Shown here: in pieces, positions 32,437 through 41,569 of the stretch | How positions within the stretch are numbered: position 1 is the first letter of the stretch | Layout: every line of letters starts with the position of its first letter | DNA from: Catellatospora sichuanensis | Lineage (GTDB): Bacteria > Actinomycetota > Actinomycetes > Mycobacteriales > Micromonosporaceae | Direction: 5' to 3' | Assembly (NCBI RefSeq): GCF_007483665.1 | Contig: NZ_ML660191.1 | Location: 1-64,000, forward strand | DNA: 64,000 nt | The notes under the pieces: model-generated | What the model saw: the letters and a program-made list of their open reading frames with translations, nothing else | Database searches by the model: none | What the model was told of the DNA's origin: nothing | Made by a program: the position numbers and the translations under genes

Positions 32437-33212
32437 CGGATGCCGTGGCGGCGCAGGGTGCCCGCGAGCGCGGTGGCGGCGCGCATGATCGCGGCGGCGA
32501 CGCGTTCCACTTCGGCGTCGGTGGCAAGGTCGGCGGGCATGGAGCAGCTGATCGCGTCGGTGGCCGGGATGCGGTAGTGCACCGCGGCCGCGACGCAGGC
32601 CACGCCCTCGGTGCCCTGCTCGTGCTCGTGCGCCCAGCCCCGGTCGCGCACCCTGGTCAGCTCCTCGTGCAGGGCGTCGCGGTCGGTGATCGAGTGGCTG
32701 GTGAAGCCGATCAGCTCGTCCGGCAGGATCTTGTCGACCTCGACCGGGGTCAGCTCGGCCAGCAGCGCCTGGCCCAGCGCGGTGATGTGCGCGGGCAGCC
32801 GGCGGCCGATTCGGGAGACGACCCGCACCGCATCACGCGACTCGCGGCTGCCCAGGTAGAGGACGTGTCCGTCGTCGCGACGTGCGTAGTGCACGGTGTA
32901 GCCGATCTCGGAGCGCAGGTCTTCCAGGGCTTCGTAGACGTGGGGGAGCGCCGGGTCGCGGTCGAGGTAGGCGGTGCCCGACAGCAGGGCGTGCGGGCCG
33001 ACGCCGAACAGCGAGCCGCTGTCGTCGGCCTCGACCCATTTGAGCTCGCGCAGGGTGCGGACCAGGGCATGCAGGCTGCTACGCGGGTATCCCATGATCT
33101 CCTGCAGATCGGAGATGCTCAGCCTGACGGGCGAGGCCGCCAGGGTCTCCAGGATGCGGACCGTGCGCTCGGCTGACTTCACCAGCGAGCTGTCGGGCTG
33201 GGTTGAGCTCAT
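32433..33212 (-). CDS. IclR-family regulator, probable uronate repressor
   Basis: 259 residues. The N-terminal winged helix is SAERTVRILETLAASPVRLS ... GYPRSSLHALVRTLRELKWV. The C-terminal effector domain has HVLYLGSRESRDAVRVVSRI, HITALGQALLAELTPVEVD and a DRGWAHEHEQGTEGVACVAA stretch. The ATG at 33212 is favoured over a GTG at 33221. It is divergent from the sugar importer of the uronate cluster. Three copies of a GTCYACRTATGTRGAC palindrome in this region fit IclR (KdgR-like) sites. It is likely a repressor relieved by a uronate breakdown product such as a keto-deoxy acid. Confidence 0.9.
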   Translation of the reverse strand: MSSTQPDSSLVKSAERTVRILETLAASPVRLSISDLQEIMGYPRSSLHALVRTLRELKWVEADDSGSLFGVGPHALLSGTAYLDRDPALPHVYEALEDLRSEIGYTVHYARRDDGHVLYLGSRESRDAVRVVSRIGRRLPAHITALGQALLAELTPVEVDKILPDELIGFTSHSITDRDALHEELTRVRDRGWAHEHEQGTEGVACVAAAVHYRIPATDAISCSMPADLATDAEVERVAAAIMRAATALAGTLRRHGIR

Positions 33213-33308
33213 GGGTCCCACCGTCCACGCGAATTGTTTCGGGAGTGTTGACGGTCATAGTACCGGACGCTAACTTGTCGTTGCACCACTTGCACATAAG
33301 AGGAATCC

Positions 33309-33324
33309 GTCCACATATGTAGAC
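33309..33324. promoter_or_regulatory. IclR-type operator, site 2 (before importer)
   Basis: GTCCACATATGTAGAC touches the AGGAGG ribosome site of the binding-protein gene and lies 97 bases before the IclR start. Bound regulator would block both transcription and access to the start of the importer operon. Confidence 0.8.
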
Positions 33325-33339
33325 AGGAGGCAGCGTCCG

Positions 33340-34671
33340 ATGCTCAGTCGAAATGCGACCAAGCTCGTGGCGGCGCTGGCGGCCGTGTTCGCACTCGCGA
33401 CCGCGGCCGGCTGTGGTGAAGACACCCCACCGGCGGCAGACAGCAAGGCTCCGCTGGAGATCTGGGTGCGCAAGCCCCCAGGCTCGAACACCGAGAAGAC
33501 CCACCAGGCGCTGGCGGCGAAGTTCACCGAGGCCACCGGCATCCCGGCCAAGGTGACGGCCCTGTTCGAAGACTTCGAAACCAAGCTGCAGCAGGCCGCG
33601 GCCCAGAAGAAGCTGCCCGACATCGTCGTCAACGACACCGCGCAGCTGGGCACCCTGGTCAAGCAGGGCCTGGTCCGCGATGTGAACCAGGGCGACATCG
33701 CCGGCGGCGACCAGCTCACCCCGGCCTCCTGGGACGCCGCCCGGGGCGCCGACGGCAAGATCTACGCGGTGCCGTTCTCGGCGCAGTCGTTCGCGCTGTT
33801 CATCCGCAAGGACTGGCGGGAGAAGGTGGGCGCCGCCCAGCCGGCCAGCTGGGCCGAGCTGGACGCGCTCGCCACCTCCTTCACCACGAAGGACCCCGAC
33901 GGCAACGGCAAGGCCGACACCTACGGCTACGTCATCCCCGGCTCCACCAAGCGCGGCTACCTGGACTGGTACTTCTCCAGCTTCCTGTGGGCCGCGGGCG
34001 CGGACTACTTCTCCGGGTCGGCGGGCAGCCTCACCCCGGCGATCGGCTCCGACAGCTCGGTGGCCGCGGTGCAGTGGCTCAAGGACCAGTTCTGCGGCGC
34101 GAAGAACGTCGTGCCCGGCGCGGTGACCTCGGAGACCACGCAGGCACACCCGCTGTTCGAGTCGGGCAAGGGCGGCATCTACTTCACCGGCCCGTACAAC
34201 ATGGCGCGTTTCGACAAGAACCTCGGCAAGGACAAGTACGAGGTCGTCGCGCTGCCGGCCGGGCCTGGCGGCAAGTCCGCGTCGCTGGCCGAGGGCGAGA
34301 ACGTCTACCTGATGGCAGGCTCGGCCAACCCGGCGGGCCAGCAGAAGTTCGCCGAGTTCCTGATCACCGAGCAGGGCCAGACCATCGGCATGGCCGGTGA
34401 CACCGACGGCAACGTGGTCCGCCTGCCCGTCAACAAGAACGTCGACCTGGCCAAGGTACGCACCGACACCCGCTGGCTGGTTTTCGACAAGGTCTACAAG
34501 GAGGCCGGCAAGTACGCGCCGGTGGTGCCCGAGTGGACCCCGTTCCGCACCGCGTCGGCGGAGAGCCTGAACGCGATCGTCGCCAACTGCTCCTCCGACC
34601 CCAAGGCCGAGCTGGCCAAGCTGGCCGCGAAGTTCGGCGAGGAACTCAAGAAGCAGAAGGCCGGCGCATGA
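33340..34671 (+). CDS. Extracellular sugar (uronate) substrate-binding lipoprotein
   Basis: 443 residues. The signal MLSRNATKLVAALAAVFALA ends with ATAAGC, so the Cys near residue 25 is lipidated. The SBP_bac_1 fold shows IWVRKPPGSNTEKTHQALAA, KKLPDIVVNDTAQLGTLVKQ and GIYFTGPYNMARFDKNLG. It is a CUT1-type binding protein that with the two permeases would take up uronates or oligogalacturonides. The CUT1 ATPase (MsiK type) is not in this cluster and is often shared in actinobacteria. It starts at the ATG at 33340 after an AGGAGG. Confidence 0.92.
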   Translation: MLSRNATKLVAALAAVFALATAAGCGEDTPPAADSKAPLEIWVRKPPGSNTEKTHQALAAKFTEATGIPAKVTALFEDFETKLQQAAAQKKLPDIVVNDTAQLGTLVKQGLVRDVNQGDIAGGDQLTPASWDAARGADGKIYAVPFSAQSFALFIRKDWREKVGAAQPASWAELDALATSFTTKDPDGNGKADTYGYVIPGSTKRGYLDWYFSSFLWAAGADYFSGSAGSLTPAIGSDSSVAAVQWLKDQFCGAKNVVPGAVTSETTQAHPLFESGKGGIYFTGPYNMARFDKNLGKDKYEVVALPAGPGGKSASLAEGENVYLMAGSANPAGQQKFAEFLITEQGQTIGMAGDTDGNVVRLPVNKNVDLAKVRTDTRWLVFDKVYKEAGKYAPVVPEWTPFRTASAESLNAIVANCSSDPKAELAKLAAKFGEELKKQKAGA

Positions 34672-34699
34672 GCAGCCGCGTGACGGGCTGGAGCGACTG

Positions 34700-35677
34700 A
34701 TGAAGGCCACCGGTTCCGGGGCCGCGGCGACCGCCGTGCGCCCCGGCCGGCGGCCCGGGCAGTCCGCCCCGCCGCCGGCCCCCGCCAAACGCGCCGGGCG
34801 CTGCAACGTCAAAGCAGCGCTGATCCCGTGGCTGTTCCTCGCCCCGGCGCTGGTCATCTTCGCGATGTTCAAGTTCTGGCCGATGGCGCAGGCCGTGAAG
34901 ATGAGCCTGTACGAGGTCCGGCCCTACCTCGGCGACCGCTGGGTGGGCCTGGACAACTACCGGCAGATGCTCACCGATGAGGACTTCCTCGCCGCGATCG
35001 GCCACACCGTGGTGCTCGCGGTCGGCCAGACCGGCGGCGCGATCGTGCTCGGCATGGGCCTGGCGCTGCTGCTGGAAGGCTCGGCCAGGCACCTGTGGGT
35101 GGTGCGCACCGCGGCCTTCCTGCCGACCGTCGCCGCGATGGCCGTCGTCGCAGAGGTGTGGCGCATCCTCTACTTCCCCGCGCCCGACGGCGCGGTCAAC
35201 TCCATCCTGAGCTGGTTCGGGGCGGGGCCCTCGCAGTTCCTGAACAGCGAGGACAGCTCCCTGCTGTCGGTGATGGCGGTCGGCATCTGGCGCGGCGCGC
35301 CGTACGACATGATGATCTTCCTGGCCGGGCTGGCCGGGGTCGACCGCAACCTCTACGAGGCGGCCGCGGTCGACGGCGCGAGCGTCTTCCGCCGGATCTG
35401 GCACGTCACCTTCCCCGCGCTGCGCCCGGTCTTCGCCATCCTGTTCACCCTCGCCGCGATCCGCGGCCTGCGCGTGTTCACCGAGATCTTCCTGCTCACC
35501 AACGGCGGCCCCAACGGAGCGACCGAAGTGATGATGACGCTGATCTACAAGCTCGGTCTGGAACGCGGTGAGCTCGGTATCGCCGCCGCCGGGTCGATGC
35601 TGCTGCTGGCGGCGACGGTGCTGCTCACCGTCGTGGTCCGCGCCGTGCAGGCCCGCTCGTCGCGGCAGGTGGCGTGA
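34700..35677 (+). CDS. CUT1 sugar ABC transporter permease (MalF-like)
   Basis: 325 residues with six TM segments, the first being ALIPWLFLAPALVIFAMFKF. The EAA loop is LYEAAAVDGASVFRRIWHVT, which docks to the ATPase. The Pro/Arg-rich N-terminus is cytoplasmic. The ATG at 34700 follows GGAG by six bases. Its stop meets the next start (TGATG). It pairs with the MalG-like gene. Confidence 0.93.
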   Translation: MKATGSGAAATAVRPGRRPGQSAPPPAPAKRAGRCNVKAALIPWLFLAPALVIFAMFKFWPMAQAVKMSLYEVRPYLGDRWVGLDNYRQMLTDEDFLAAIGHTVVLAVGQTGGAIVLGMGLALLLEGSARHLWVVRTAAFLPTVAAMAVVAEVWRILYFPAPDGAVNSILSWFGAGPSQFLNSEDSSLLSVMAVGIWRGAPYDMMIFLAGLAGVDRNLYEAAAVDGASVFRRIWHVTFPALRPVFAILFTLAAIRGLRVFTEIFLLTNGGPNGATEVMMTLIYKLGLERGELGIAAAGSMLLLAATVLLTVVVRAVQARSSRQVA

Positions 35678-36528
35678 TGGCGTCCGGATTCGACAGCGCG
35701 CTCGGCTTCAGCGGCCGCCGCGGGCCGGTCGCCGCCGTGGCCAAGGTCGTGGTGTACACGATCGTCGTGGCGGTCTTCGCCGGGCCGCTGCTGGCGCTGA
35801 TGGTCGGCGCGTTCACCCGGGTGCCCGACCCGACCTCGCTGTCGCTGACCTCGGGGGAGTTCACCTTCGACAACTTCACCCGTGCCTTCGATCGCGGCGT
35901 GCTGGGTTACCTCGCCAACTCGTTCATCGTGGTGGGCGGCGGGCTGCTGCTGCAGATCGCGGTGAGCGTATCGGCGGCCTACTCGCTGGCGCGCAAGAAG
36001 TTTCCGCTGATGAAGCTGGTGTTCCTGCTCATCCTCAGCACGATGATGCTGCCCGAGGAGGTGCTGGCCATCCCCCTGTCGCTGGTGCTGTCCGAGGTCA
36101 ACCTCACCGGCTCGCTGCTCGGGATGATCGTGCCGGTCGGCGCGTGGGCGTTCTCCATCCTGGTGATGACCGAGTTCATGAAGGAGATCCCGGTCGAACT
36201 GGAGGAGGCGGCCCGCCTCGACGGGGCCGGTGACCTGCGCGTGTTCTGGTCGGTGGTGCTGCCGCTGTGCCGCCCCGCGCTCGGCGTGATCGGCATCTTC
36301 GGCTTCACCATGATCTGGGACCAGTACCTGCTCCCGCTGCTCGTCGCCACCGACGCGCAGCAGTTCACCCTCCCGCTGGCCCTGCGCACGCTGCGCTCCG
36401 ACGAGGAAGTGGGCGTCGGCGTGCTGCTGGCCGCCGCACTGCTCGCGCTGCTGCCCAGCGTGCTGGCCTTCCTCGCCATGCAACGCCAGTTCATGCGCGG
36501 CCTCACCTCCGGCGCCGTCAAGGGCTGA
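35677..36528 (+). CDS. CUT1 sugar ABC transporter permease (MalG-like)
   Basis: 283 residues with six TM segments and the EAA motif ELEEAARLDGAGDLRVFWSV. The conserved FTFDNFTRAF lies in the N-terminal periplasmic stretch. I use the ATG at 35677, which shares a base with the upstream stop (TGATG); a GTG at 35674 is possible. It forms the channel with the MalF-like subunit. Confidence 0.93.
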   Translation: MASGFDSALGFSGRRGPVAAVAKVVVYTIVVAVFAGPLLALMVGAFTRVPDPTSLSLTSGEFTFDNFTRAFDRGVLGYLANSFIVVGGGLLLQIAVSVSAAYSLARKKFPLMKLVFLLILSTMMLPEEVLAIPLSLVLSEVNLTGSLLGMIVPVGAWAFSILVMTEFMKEIPVELEEAARLDGAGDLRVFWSVVLPLCRPALGVIGIFGFTMIWDQYLLPLLVATDAQQFTLPLALRTLRSDEEVGVGVLLAAALLALLPSVLAFLAMQRQFMRGLTSGAVKG

Positions 36529-36574
36529 CGCCGCCACCCGTAAGTCTGGTCAGCCACTACCGAGGAGATCCACC

Positions 36575-37498
36575 ATGCGCCTGCAGGGGCTGCTCTCGTT
36601 CCCGCTCACCCCGTTCACCGGCGACGACAAAGTGGACCTCACCGTCTTCGCCGAGCACCTCGAACGCCAGATCGCGGCCGCGCCCAGCGCGCTGTTCGTG
36701 GCCTGCGGCACCGGCGAGTTCACGGCACTGAGCGCCGACGAGTACCGCGACGTCGTCGCCACCACCGTACGGGTGGCCGACGGGCGGCTGCCGATCTTCG
36801 CGGGCTGCGGCGGGGGCCCGCAGGCCGCCCGCGAGTTCGCGCAGATCGCCGCCGAATGCGGTGCGAACGGGCTGCTGCTGCTCCCGCCGTACCTGGTCAC
36901 CTCGACGCCGGCCGGGCTGGTCGAGCACGTACGCTACGTCGCTTCGGCGACCGCGCTGCCGATCACCGTGTACCAGCGGGCCAACGCCGTGCTCGACACC
37001 GCGGCCGCGGTCGCGCTGCTGGACATCCCGACCGTGGTCGGCATCAAGGACGGCCGCGGCGACGTCGACGCGATGCTGCGCCTGGTCATTGCGGTGCGCC
37101 AGTCCGGGCACCCGCGCGCGCAGGAGTTCGGGTTCCTCAACGGCCTGCCCACGGCCGAGATGTCGGTGCAGGCGTACGAGGCGATCGGGGTGGAGAGCTA
37201 CTCCTCGGCGGTGCTCTGCTTCGCGCCCGACATCGCCACCGCGTTCTACCGCGCGGTCCGCGCCGGGGAGAAGGCCGCCGTGTCCCGGCTGCTGGCCGAG
37301 TTCTACCTGCCGCTGGTCGCCCTGCGGGACCGGGTCCCCGGGTATGCGGTCGCGCTGGTCAAGGCAGGGGCCCGGCTCGACGGCCTGGAGGTCGGGCCGG
37401 TGCGCCCGCCGCTCGTCGACCTGTCGCCCGAGCACCTGGCCGAGCTGAAGGCGATCATCGCCCGGGGCCGCGCCGCGCTGGCGGAGGTGGCCGCATGA
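36575..37498 (+). CDS. kdgD: 5-dehydro-4-deoxyglucarate dehydratase
   Basis: 307 residues of the DHDPS/NAL (class I aldolase) family. It begins MRLQGLLSFPLTPFTGDDKV. The Schiff-base lysine is Lys158 in PTVVGIKDGRGDVDAML, and Tyr133 sits in ITVYQRANAV. The IKDGRGD form and YQRAN are characteristic of KdgD rather than DapA. It converts 5-keto-4-deoxyglucarate to 2-oxoglutarate semialdehyde, with loss of water and CO2. The preceding gene set is the importer and the next is glucarate dehydratase, so substrate and product enzymes are adjacent. There is a GAGGAG ribosome site. Confidence 0.92.
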   Translation: MRLQGLLSFPLTPFTGDDKVDLTVFAEHLERQIAAAPSALFVACGTGEFTALSADEYRDVVATTVRVADGRLPIFAGCGGGPQAAREFAQIAAECGANGLLLLPPYLVTSTPAGLVEHVRYVASATALPITVYQRANAVLDTAAAVALLDIPTVVGIKDGRGDVDAMLRLVIAVRQSGHPRAQEFGFLNGLPTAEMSVQAYEAIGVESYSSAVLCFAPDIATAFYRAVRAGEKAAVSRLLAEFYLPLVALRDRVPGYAVALVKAGARLDGLEVGPVRPPLVDLSPEHLAELKAIIARGRAALAEVAA

Positions 37499-37582
37499 AC
37501 GCCGTCGACCACGGCGGGCGATCCACCCCCCTCAGGCGCCGTGGGACGCCGGCATGAGCGGGCAGTCGAGGGCCGTGGCCGG

Positions 37583-37681
37583 TGTCACGTTTCGGGACGC
37601 GGACACGAGCGGACGGTCGGGGGACTATGTGGTCCAGCGCGTGTCGCGTTTCGGGACGCTTGAGCGTCCCGAAACGCGACA
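37583..37681. repeat. Long perfect palindrome with an extra half copy between kdgD and gudD
   Basis: TGTCGCGTTTCGGGACGCT (37642-37660) and its exact reverse complement (37663-37681) form 19-base arms with a 2-base centre. A direct near-copy of the left arm, TGTCACGTTTCGGGACGC, lies at 37583-37600. The sequences upstream of both also resemble each other. This looks like a REP-type extragenic element or a strong terminator/attenuator that could lower expression downstream of kdgD. The enzyme gene at 37724 starts 42 bases after it with its own AAGGAG. Confidence 0.7.
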
Positions 37682-37723
37682 GGCCGGAATGGACATGTGC
37701 CCGGAGCGTGGTAAGGAGCAGTC

Positions 37724-39031
37724 ATGAGCAGGCGCGATGTACGCATCCGCGAAGTCGTGATCACGCCGGTGGCGTTCCCTGACCCGCCGATACTCAACTC
37801 GGCCGGGGTGCACCAGCCGTGGGCGCTGCGTGCGATCGTGGAGCTGAGCTGCGGCGACGGGCTGATCGGGCTGGGTGAGACCTACGGCGATGCCCCGCAC
37901 CTGGAACTGCTGCGCACCGCCGCGGCGACGCTGGTCGGCCTGGACCCCTTCGATACCAACGGCCTGTGGCGGCGGGTGTGCCGCGCGCTCGGCGGCACCG
38001 ACTCGCCTGACCGGCATGGACTGACCGGCGGCTCCAGCCCGCAGAAGACGGCGTTGCGGGTGTTCAGCCCGTTCGAGGTGGCGTGCCTGGACCTGCAGGG
38101 GCACCTGACCGGGCGGCCGGTGGCCGACCTGCTCGGCGGGGCGGTCCGCGACCGGGTGCCGTTCTCGGCGTACCTGTTCTACAAGTGGGACGCGCATCCG
38201 CCCGCGGACGGGCCCGCGTCGCTGGTCGGCGGGCTGCCGCCGGTCGACGACCCCTACCCGGAGGCGATCGACCCGGCCGGGATCGTCGCCCAGGCCCACC
38301 AGCTGATCGACCAGTACGGCTTCGGCTCGATCAAGCTCAAGGGCGGGGTGTTCCCGCCCGACGAGGAGATCGCCGCGATCCGGGCGCTGCGGGAGGCGTT
38401 CCCCGACCTGCCGCTGCGCCTGGACCCCAACGCCGCGTGGAGCGTCGAGACGTCGCTGCGGGTCGCCGAGGAGACCGACGGGCTGCTCGAATACCTGGAG
38501 GACCCGACCCCGGGCATCCCCGGCATGGCGGCCGTCGCGGCCAAGGCCCCGATGCCGCTGGCCACCAACATGTGCGTGGTCAGCCCCGACGACATCGCAC
38601 CCGGGTTCACCCAGGGCGCGGTCGGGGTGGTGCTCGCCGACCACCACTACTGGGGCGGGCTGCGCCGCAGCGCCGAACTGGCCGCGATCTGCCGCACCTG
38701 GGGCGTCGGAGTGTCCATGCACTCCAACAGCCACCTCGGCATCAGCCTCGCCGCGATGACGCAGCTCGGCGCGGCGCTGCCGGAGCTGACGTACGCCGCG
38801 GACACGCACACGCCCTGGCAGTGCGGGGTCGACGTGCTGGAGCGCCCACTGCCGATCGTCGGCGGCGCGGTGGCGCTGCCCGACGGGCCGGGACTCGGCG
38901 TCAGCCTCGACCGCGACGCGCTCGCCCGGCTGCACGAGAACTTCCTGCGCTGCGCGATCCGCGAACGCGACGACACGTCGTACCGGCGCATCTTCGAGCC
39001 CGACTACACCAAGCGGAGGCCGCGATGGTGA
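37724..39031 (+). CDS. gudD: Glucarate dehydratase
   Basis: 435 residues of the enolase superfamily (MR/glucarate dehydratase group). The catalytic KxK is Lys204/Lys206 in FGSIKLKGGVF. Further sites are RLDPNAAWSVETSL (Asp234, Asn236), EYLEDPTPG (Glu259), LATNMCVV (Asn282) and SMHSNSHLGISLAAMTQLG (His333). These match GudD, which dehydrates D-glucarate (or galactarate-derived isomers) to 5-keto-4-deoxyglucarate. The start ATG at 37724 follows AAGGAG. Its end overlaps the next gene by 7 bases. Confidence 0.93.
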   Translation: MSRRDVRIREVVITPVAFPDPPILNSAGVHQPWALRAIVELSCGDGLIGLGETYGDAPHLELLRTAAATLVGLDPFDTNGLWRRVCRALGGTDSPDRHGLTGGSSPQKTALRVFSPFEVACLDLQGHLTGRPVADLLGGAVRDRVPFSAYLFYKWDAHPPADGPASLVGGLPPVDDPYPEAIDPAGIVAQAHQLIDQYGFGSIKLKGGVFPPDEEIAAIRALREAFPDLPLRLDPNAAWSVETSLRVAEETDGLLEYLEDPTPGIPGMAAVAAKAPMPLATNMCVVSPDDIAPGFTQGAVGVVLADHHYWGGLRRSAELAAICRTWGVGVSMHSNSHLGISLAAMTQLGAALPELTYAADTHTPWQCGVDVLERPLPIVGGAVALPDGPGLGVSLDRDALARLHENFLRCAIRERDDTSYRRIFEPDYTKRRPRW

Positions 39032-40140
39032 TCAGCGTGCACGCGTTCCCGTGGGACGTGCTCGGCGACGACGGTTTCGTCGATCGCTTCGCGCAGACCG
39101 GCGCGGACGCGGTGACCCTGGCCGTGTCGTACCACTCGACGCGGGCGGCGACGCCGCTGCACCCGACGCGGCGTTTCGTCGACGCCCGGCACGCCGCGCT
39201 CTACCGGCCCGTACGCGAGCAGGCCTGGGCGGTGCGGCGCCTCGTGCCGCAGGCGCCGGACTGGACCGGCACCGACGACGCCGCGGGCGAGGCCGCGACG
39301 GCGCTGCGCGCGGCGGGCATTGCCGTCAACGCGTGGATCGTGCTGGCGCACGACACCCGGCTCGGCCTGCTGCACCCCGACTTGACCGTGCTCAACTGCT
39401 TCGGCGAGCGATATCCGTACGCGCTGTGCCCGGCGCAGGCGGAGGTGCGCGAACACTGCGTGACGCTGGCCGGCGAGGCGCTGCGGGACCTGCCGGTCGA
39501 CGGGGTGTCACTGGAGTCGTGCGGGCAGATGGGCGTGGCGCACATCGGCTGCCACGAGAAGACCGACGGGGCGTACTCCCCGCTGGTCCAGCGGCTGCTG
39601 AGCATCTGCTGCTGCACCGCCTGCGCCGCCTCGTGGGCCGCGCGAGGGCTGGACCCCGAGCAGGTCGTCGCCGCGCTGCGTGATGCCGTGCGCGCTGAGA
39701 CCCCGCTGCCCGAGCAGACGGCGTCGGCGCTGCTCGCGGCCCGGCACGACGCCACGGCCGACATGCTGGCCGAGGTGCTGGCCGAGGTGCGCCGGCACGC
39801 CCCGGACGCGCCGGTTACGTTGCACGGTCACCCCGACCCGTGGGCGGTCGGGCCGTCACCGGGCCTCGCCCCGAAGGTGCTGCCTCTGGTGGACCGGGTC
39901 CTGGTGCCCTGCTGGCCGACCGACCCGGCCACGGCGGGCCTGGTGTCGGCACTGGCTGAACGTGTCATCGTGGACGCCTACGTGACCGTGCTGCCGCCGA
40001 CGTCGCCCGACCGGCTGTCCGAACACGTGGCCAGGTTGCGCGAGGCCGGGGCGACCCGGCTCAGCCTGTACCACCTCGGCCTCGCCTCCGCCGCGTTCCA
40101 GCCGCTGCTGGCCGCCCTGACCAAAGAGTTCCGCTCCTGA
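39025..40140 (+). CDS. Uncharacterised protein of the uronate operon (371 aa)
   Basis: Begins MVISVHAFPWDVLGDDGFVD, then ADAVTLAVSYHSTRAATPLH, LVPQAPDWTG and VNAWIVLAHDTRL. Further on it has DGVSLESCGQMGVAHIGCHE, the Cys cluster SICCCTACAASWAARGLD, and VLVPCWPTD near the end. It reads like a TIM-barrel hydrolase- or isomerase-like enzyme: repeating beta/alpha units, a conserved-looking SLES acidic site and a CxxC-like metal cluster. I recognise no named family. The ATG at 39025 has GGAGG upstream and overlaps gudD, so it is co-translated with glucarate dehydratase. It may handle a side branch (for example lactone or oligouronide), but that is a guess. Confidence 0.75.
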   Translation: MVISVHAFPWDVLGDDGFVDRFAQTGADAVTLAVSYHSTRAATPLHPTRRFVDARHAALYRPVREQAWAVRRLVPQAPDWTGTDDAAGEAATALRAAGIAVNAWIVLAHDTRLGLLHPDLTVLNCFGERYPYALCPAQAEVREHCVTLAGEALRDLPVDGVSLESCGQMGVAHIGCHEKTDGAYSPLVQRLLSICCCTACAASWAARGLDPEQVVAALRDAVRAETPLPEQTASALLAARHDATADMLAEVLAEVRRHAPDAPVTLHGHPDPWAVGPSPGLAPKVLPLVDRVLVPCWPTDPATAGLVSALAERVIVDAYVTVLPPTSPDRLSEHVARLREAGATRLSLYHLGLASAAFQPLLAALTKEFRS

Positions 40141-40213
40141 CCGCGGCCCGCGGCGACCGGAACCGACGATCCCGCCGGCCGCTCACCGCGGCCGGCGACG
40201 GCAAGGAGAACGC

Positions 40214-41503
40214 ATGAACGTGTCCACCGCGGTGTCGCAGGCCGTCGCCGCCGCACCGCACCTGGCGTCGCTCAGCGGCGAGATGCGCCGCACCATGCTG
40301 CACGCGTGCGCGGACGCGCTCGCCGCGGCGGGCGGCGAGATCGTCGCGACCGCGTTGGAGGAGACCGGGCTGACCATGGCCCGGCTGCGCGGCGAGCTCA
40401 ATCGCACCACCGGCCAGCTGCGGCTGCTCGGCGACCACGCGGCCAAGCCGTGGCGGCGGGTGTCCGCCGGGGTCGCCGCGGGAGGCGGTGACGTGGTGAC
40501 CGTGCCCGTCCCGGTCGGACCGGTCGCGGTGTTCGCCGCGTCGAACTTCCCGCTCGCGTTCGGCGTGAGCGGCGGCGACACCGCGTCGGCGCTGGCCGCG
40601 GGGTGCCCGGTGGTGGTCAAGGCGCACCCGGCGCAACCGCGCACCGGCGAGCTGCTCGGGCAGATCCTCGCCCGCGCCCTGCCCGACGGCGCGTTCTCGC
40701 TGGTCGCGGGCGGGCCCGAGGTGTCCCTGGAACTGGTGCGGGCAGCGGGGATCCGGGCGGTCGGCTTCACCGGTTCGCTGACCGGCGGCCGGGCGTTGAT
40801 GGACGCGGCCGCGGCCCGGCCCGACCCGATCCCGGTGTACGCCGAGATGGGTTCGCTCAACCCGGTGCTGGTGCTGCCCGGCGCGGCCGTCCCGGCGACC
40901 GTGTCGGCGCTGGCCGCGGCGGTCACCGGTTCCGCGGGACAGCTGTGCACCAAGCCGGGCCTGGTCGTGACCGGGTCGGCGGAGTTCGCGGACGAGCTGG
41001 CGAACGCGGTCGCGGCGGTGCCGGTGCACCGGATGCTGACCGCGGGAATGGCGCAGGCGCACGAGAAGTGGCAGGCGCGCGCGGCGGCGGCGCACCGGGT
41101 CGTCGCGGGTGCGGGCTCGCCCGCGCCGTTCGCGGTGGTCGTGGACGTCGACGAGCTGGCGGGGGAGCTGATCGAGGAGCACTTCGGGCCGTCCGTGGTG
41201 ATCGCCGTCGGCGCCGCCGAGGACGTGCCGTCCCGGCTGGAGGGCTCGCTGACCGCGTCGGTCTTCGCCGACGAGACCGACCGGGACGCGGCCCGCTCGC
41301 TGCTGCCGGGGCTGCTGGCGCGGGCCGGACGCATCGTGTGGAACGGCGTGCCCACCGGCGTCGCGGTCTGTGACGCCATGCAGCACGGCGGGCCGTGGCC
41401 GGCGACGTCGGCGTCCTGGTCGACGTCGGTCGGCACCGAGTCGATCGAGCGTTTCCGCCGCCCGGTGGCGCTGCAGGGGCTGCCGGCCGATCTGGTGCCG
41501 TGA
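40214..41503 (+). CDS. Aldehyde dehydrogenase, probable 2-oxoglutarate semialdehyde dehydrogenase
   Basis: 429 residues. The catalytic Cys245 is in GSAGQLCTKPGLVV and the general base Glu211 in YAEMGSLNPVLVLPG. Asn111 is in FAASNFPLAFGVSGGDTASA and Lys136 in VVVKAHPAQ. The SNFPLAFGVSGGDTASALAA and EMGSLNPV blocks match alpha-ketoglutarate semialdehyde dehydrogenases that finish uronate and pentose oxidation, giving 2-oxoglutarate. It is shorter than usual (about 480-520). The start ATG at 40214 has AAGGAG. It completes the pathway from Udh through GudD and KdgD. Confidence 0.88.
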   Translation: MNVSTAVSQAVAAAPHLASLSGEMRRTMLHACADALAAAGGEIVATALEETGLTMARLRGELNRTTGQLRLLGDHAAKPWRRVSAGVAAGGGDVVTVPVPVGPVAVFAASNFPLAFGVSGGDTASALAAGCPVVVKAHPAQPRTGELLGQILARALPDGAFSLVAGGPEVSLELVRAAGIRAVGFTGSLTGGRALMDAAAARPDPIPVYAEMGSLNPVLVLPGAAVPATVSALAAAVTGSAGQLCTKPGLVVTGSAEFADELANAVAAVPVHRMLTAGMAQAHEKWQARAAAAHRVVAGAGSPAPFAVVVDVDELAGELIEEHFGPSVVIAVGAAEDVPSRLEGSLTASVFADETDRDAARSLLPGLLARAGRIVWNGVPTGVAVCDAMQHGGPWPATSASWSTSVGTESIERFRRPVALQGLPADLVP

Positions 41504-41569
41504 CGGGACGTGTCGGGATGGCGTCGAGCACGGGCTTGGCAGGTTCGGGTGGCCCTACGTTGCCGAGGC

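Noticed and set aside
37583-37681. A riboswitch or CRISPR element at the palindrome
   Set aside because: There is one palindrome and one half copy, with no regular spacers and no conserved riboswitch core.
38083-40140. A 685-codon frame covering gudD and the next gene
   Set aside because: Its first half is a shifted reading of glucarate dehydratase; only the part from 39025, with its own ribosome site, is a gene.
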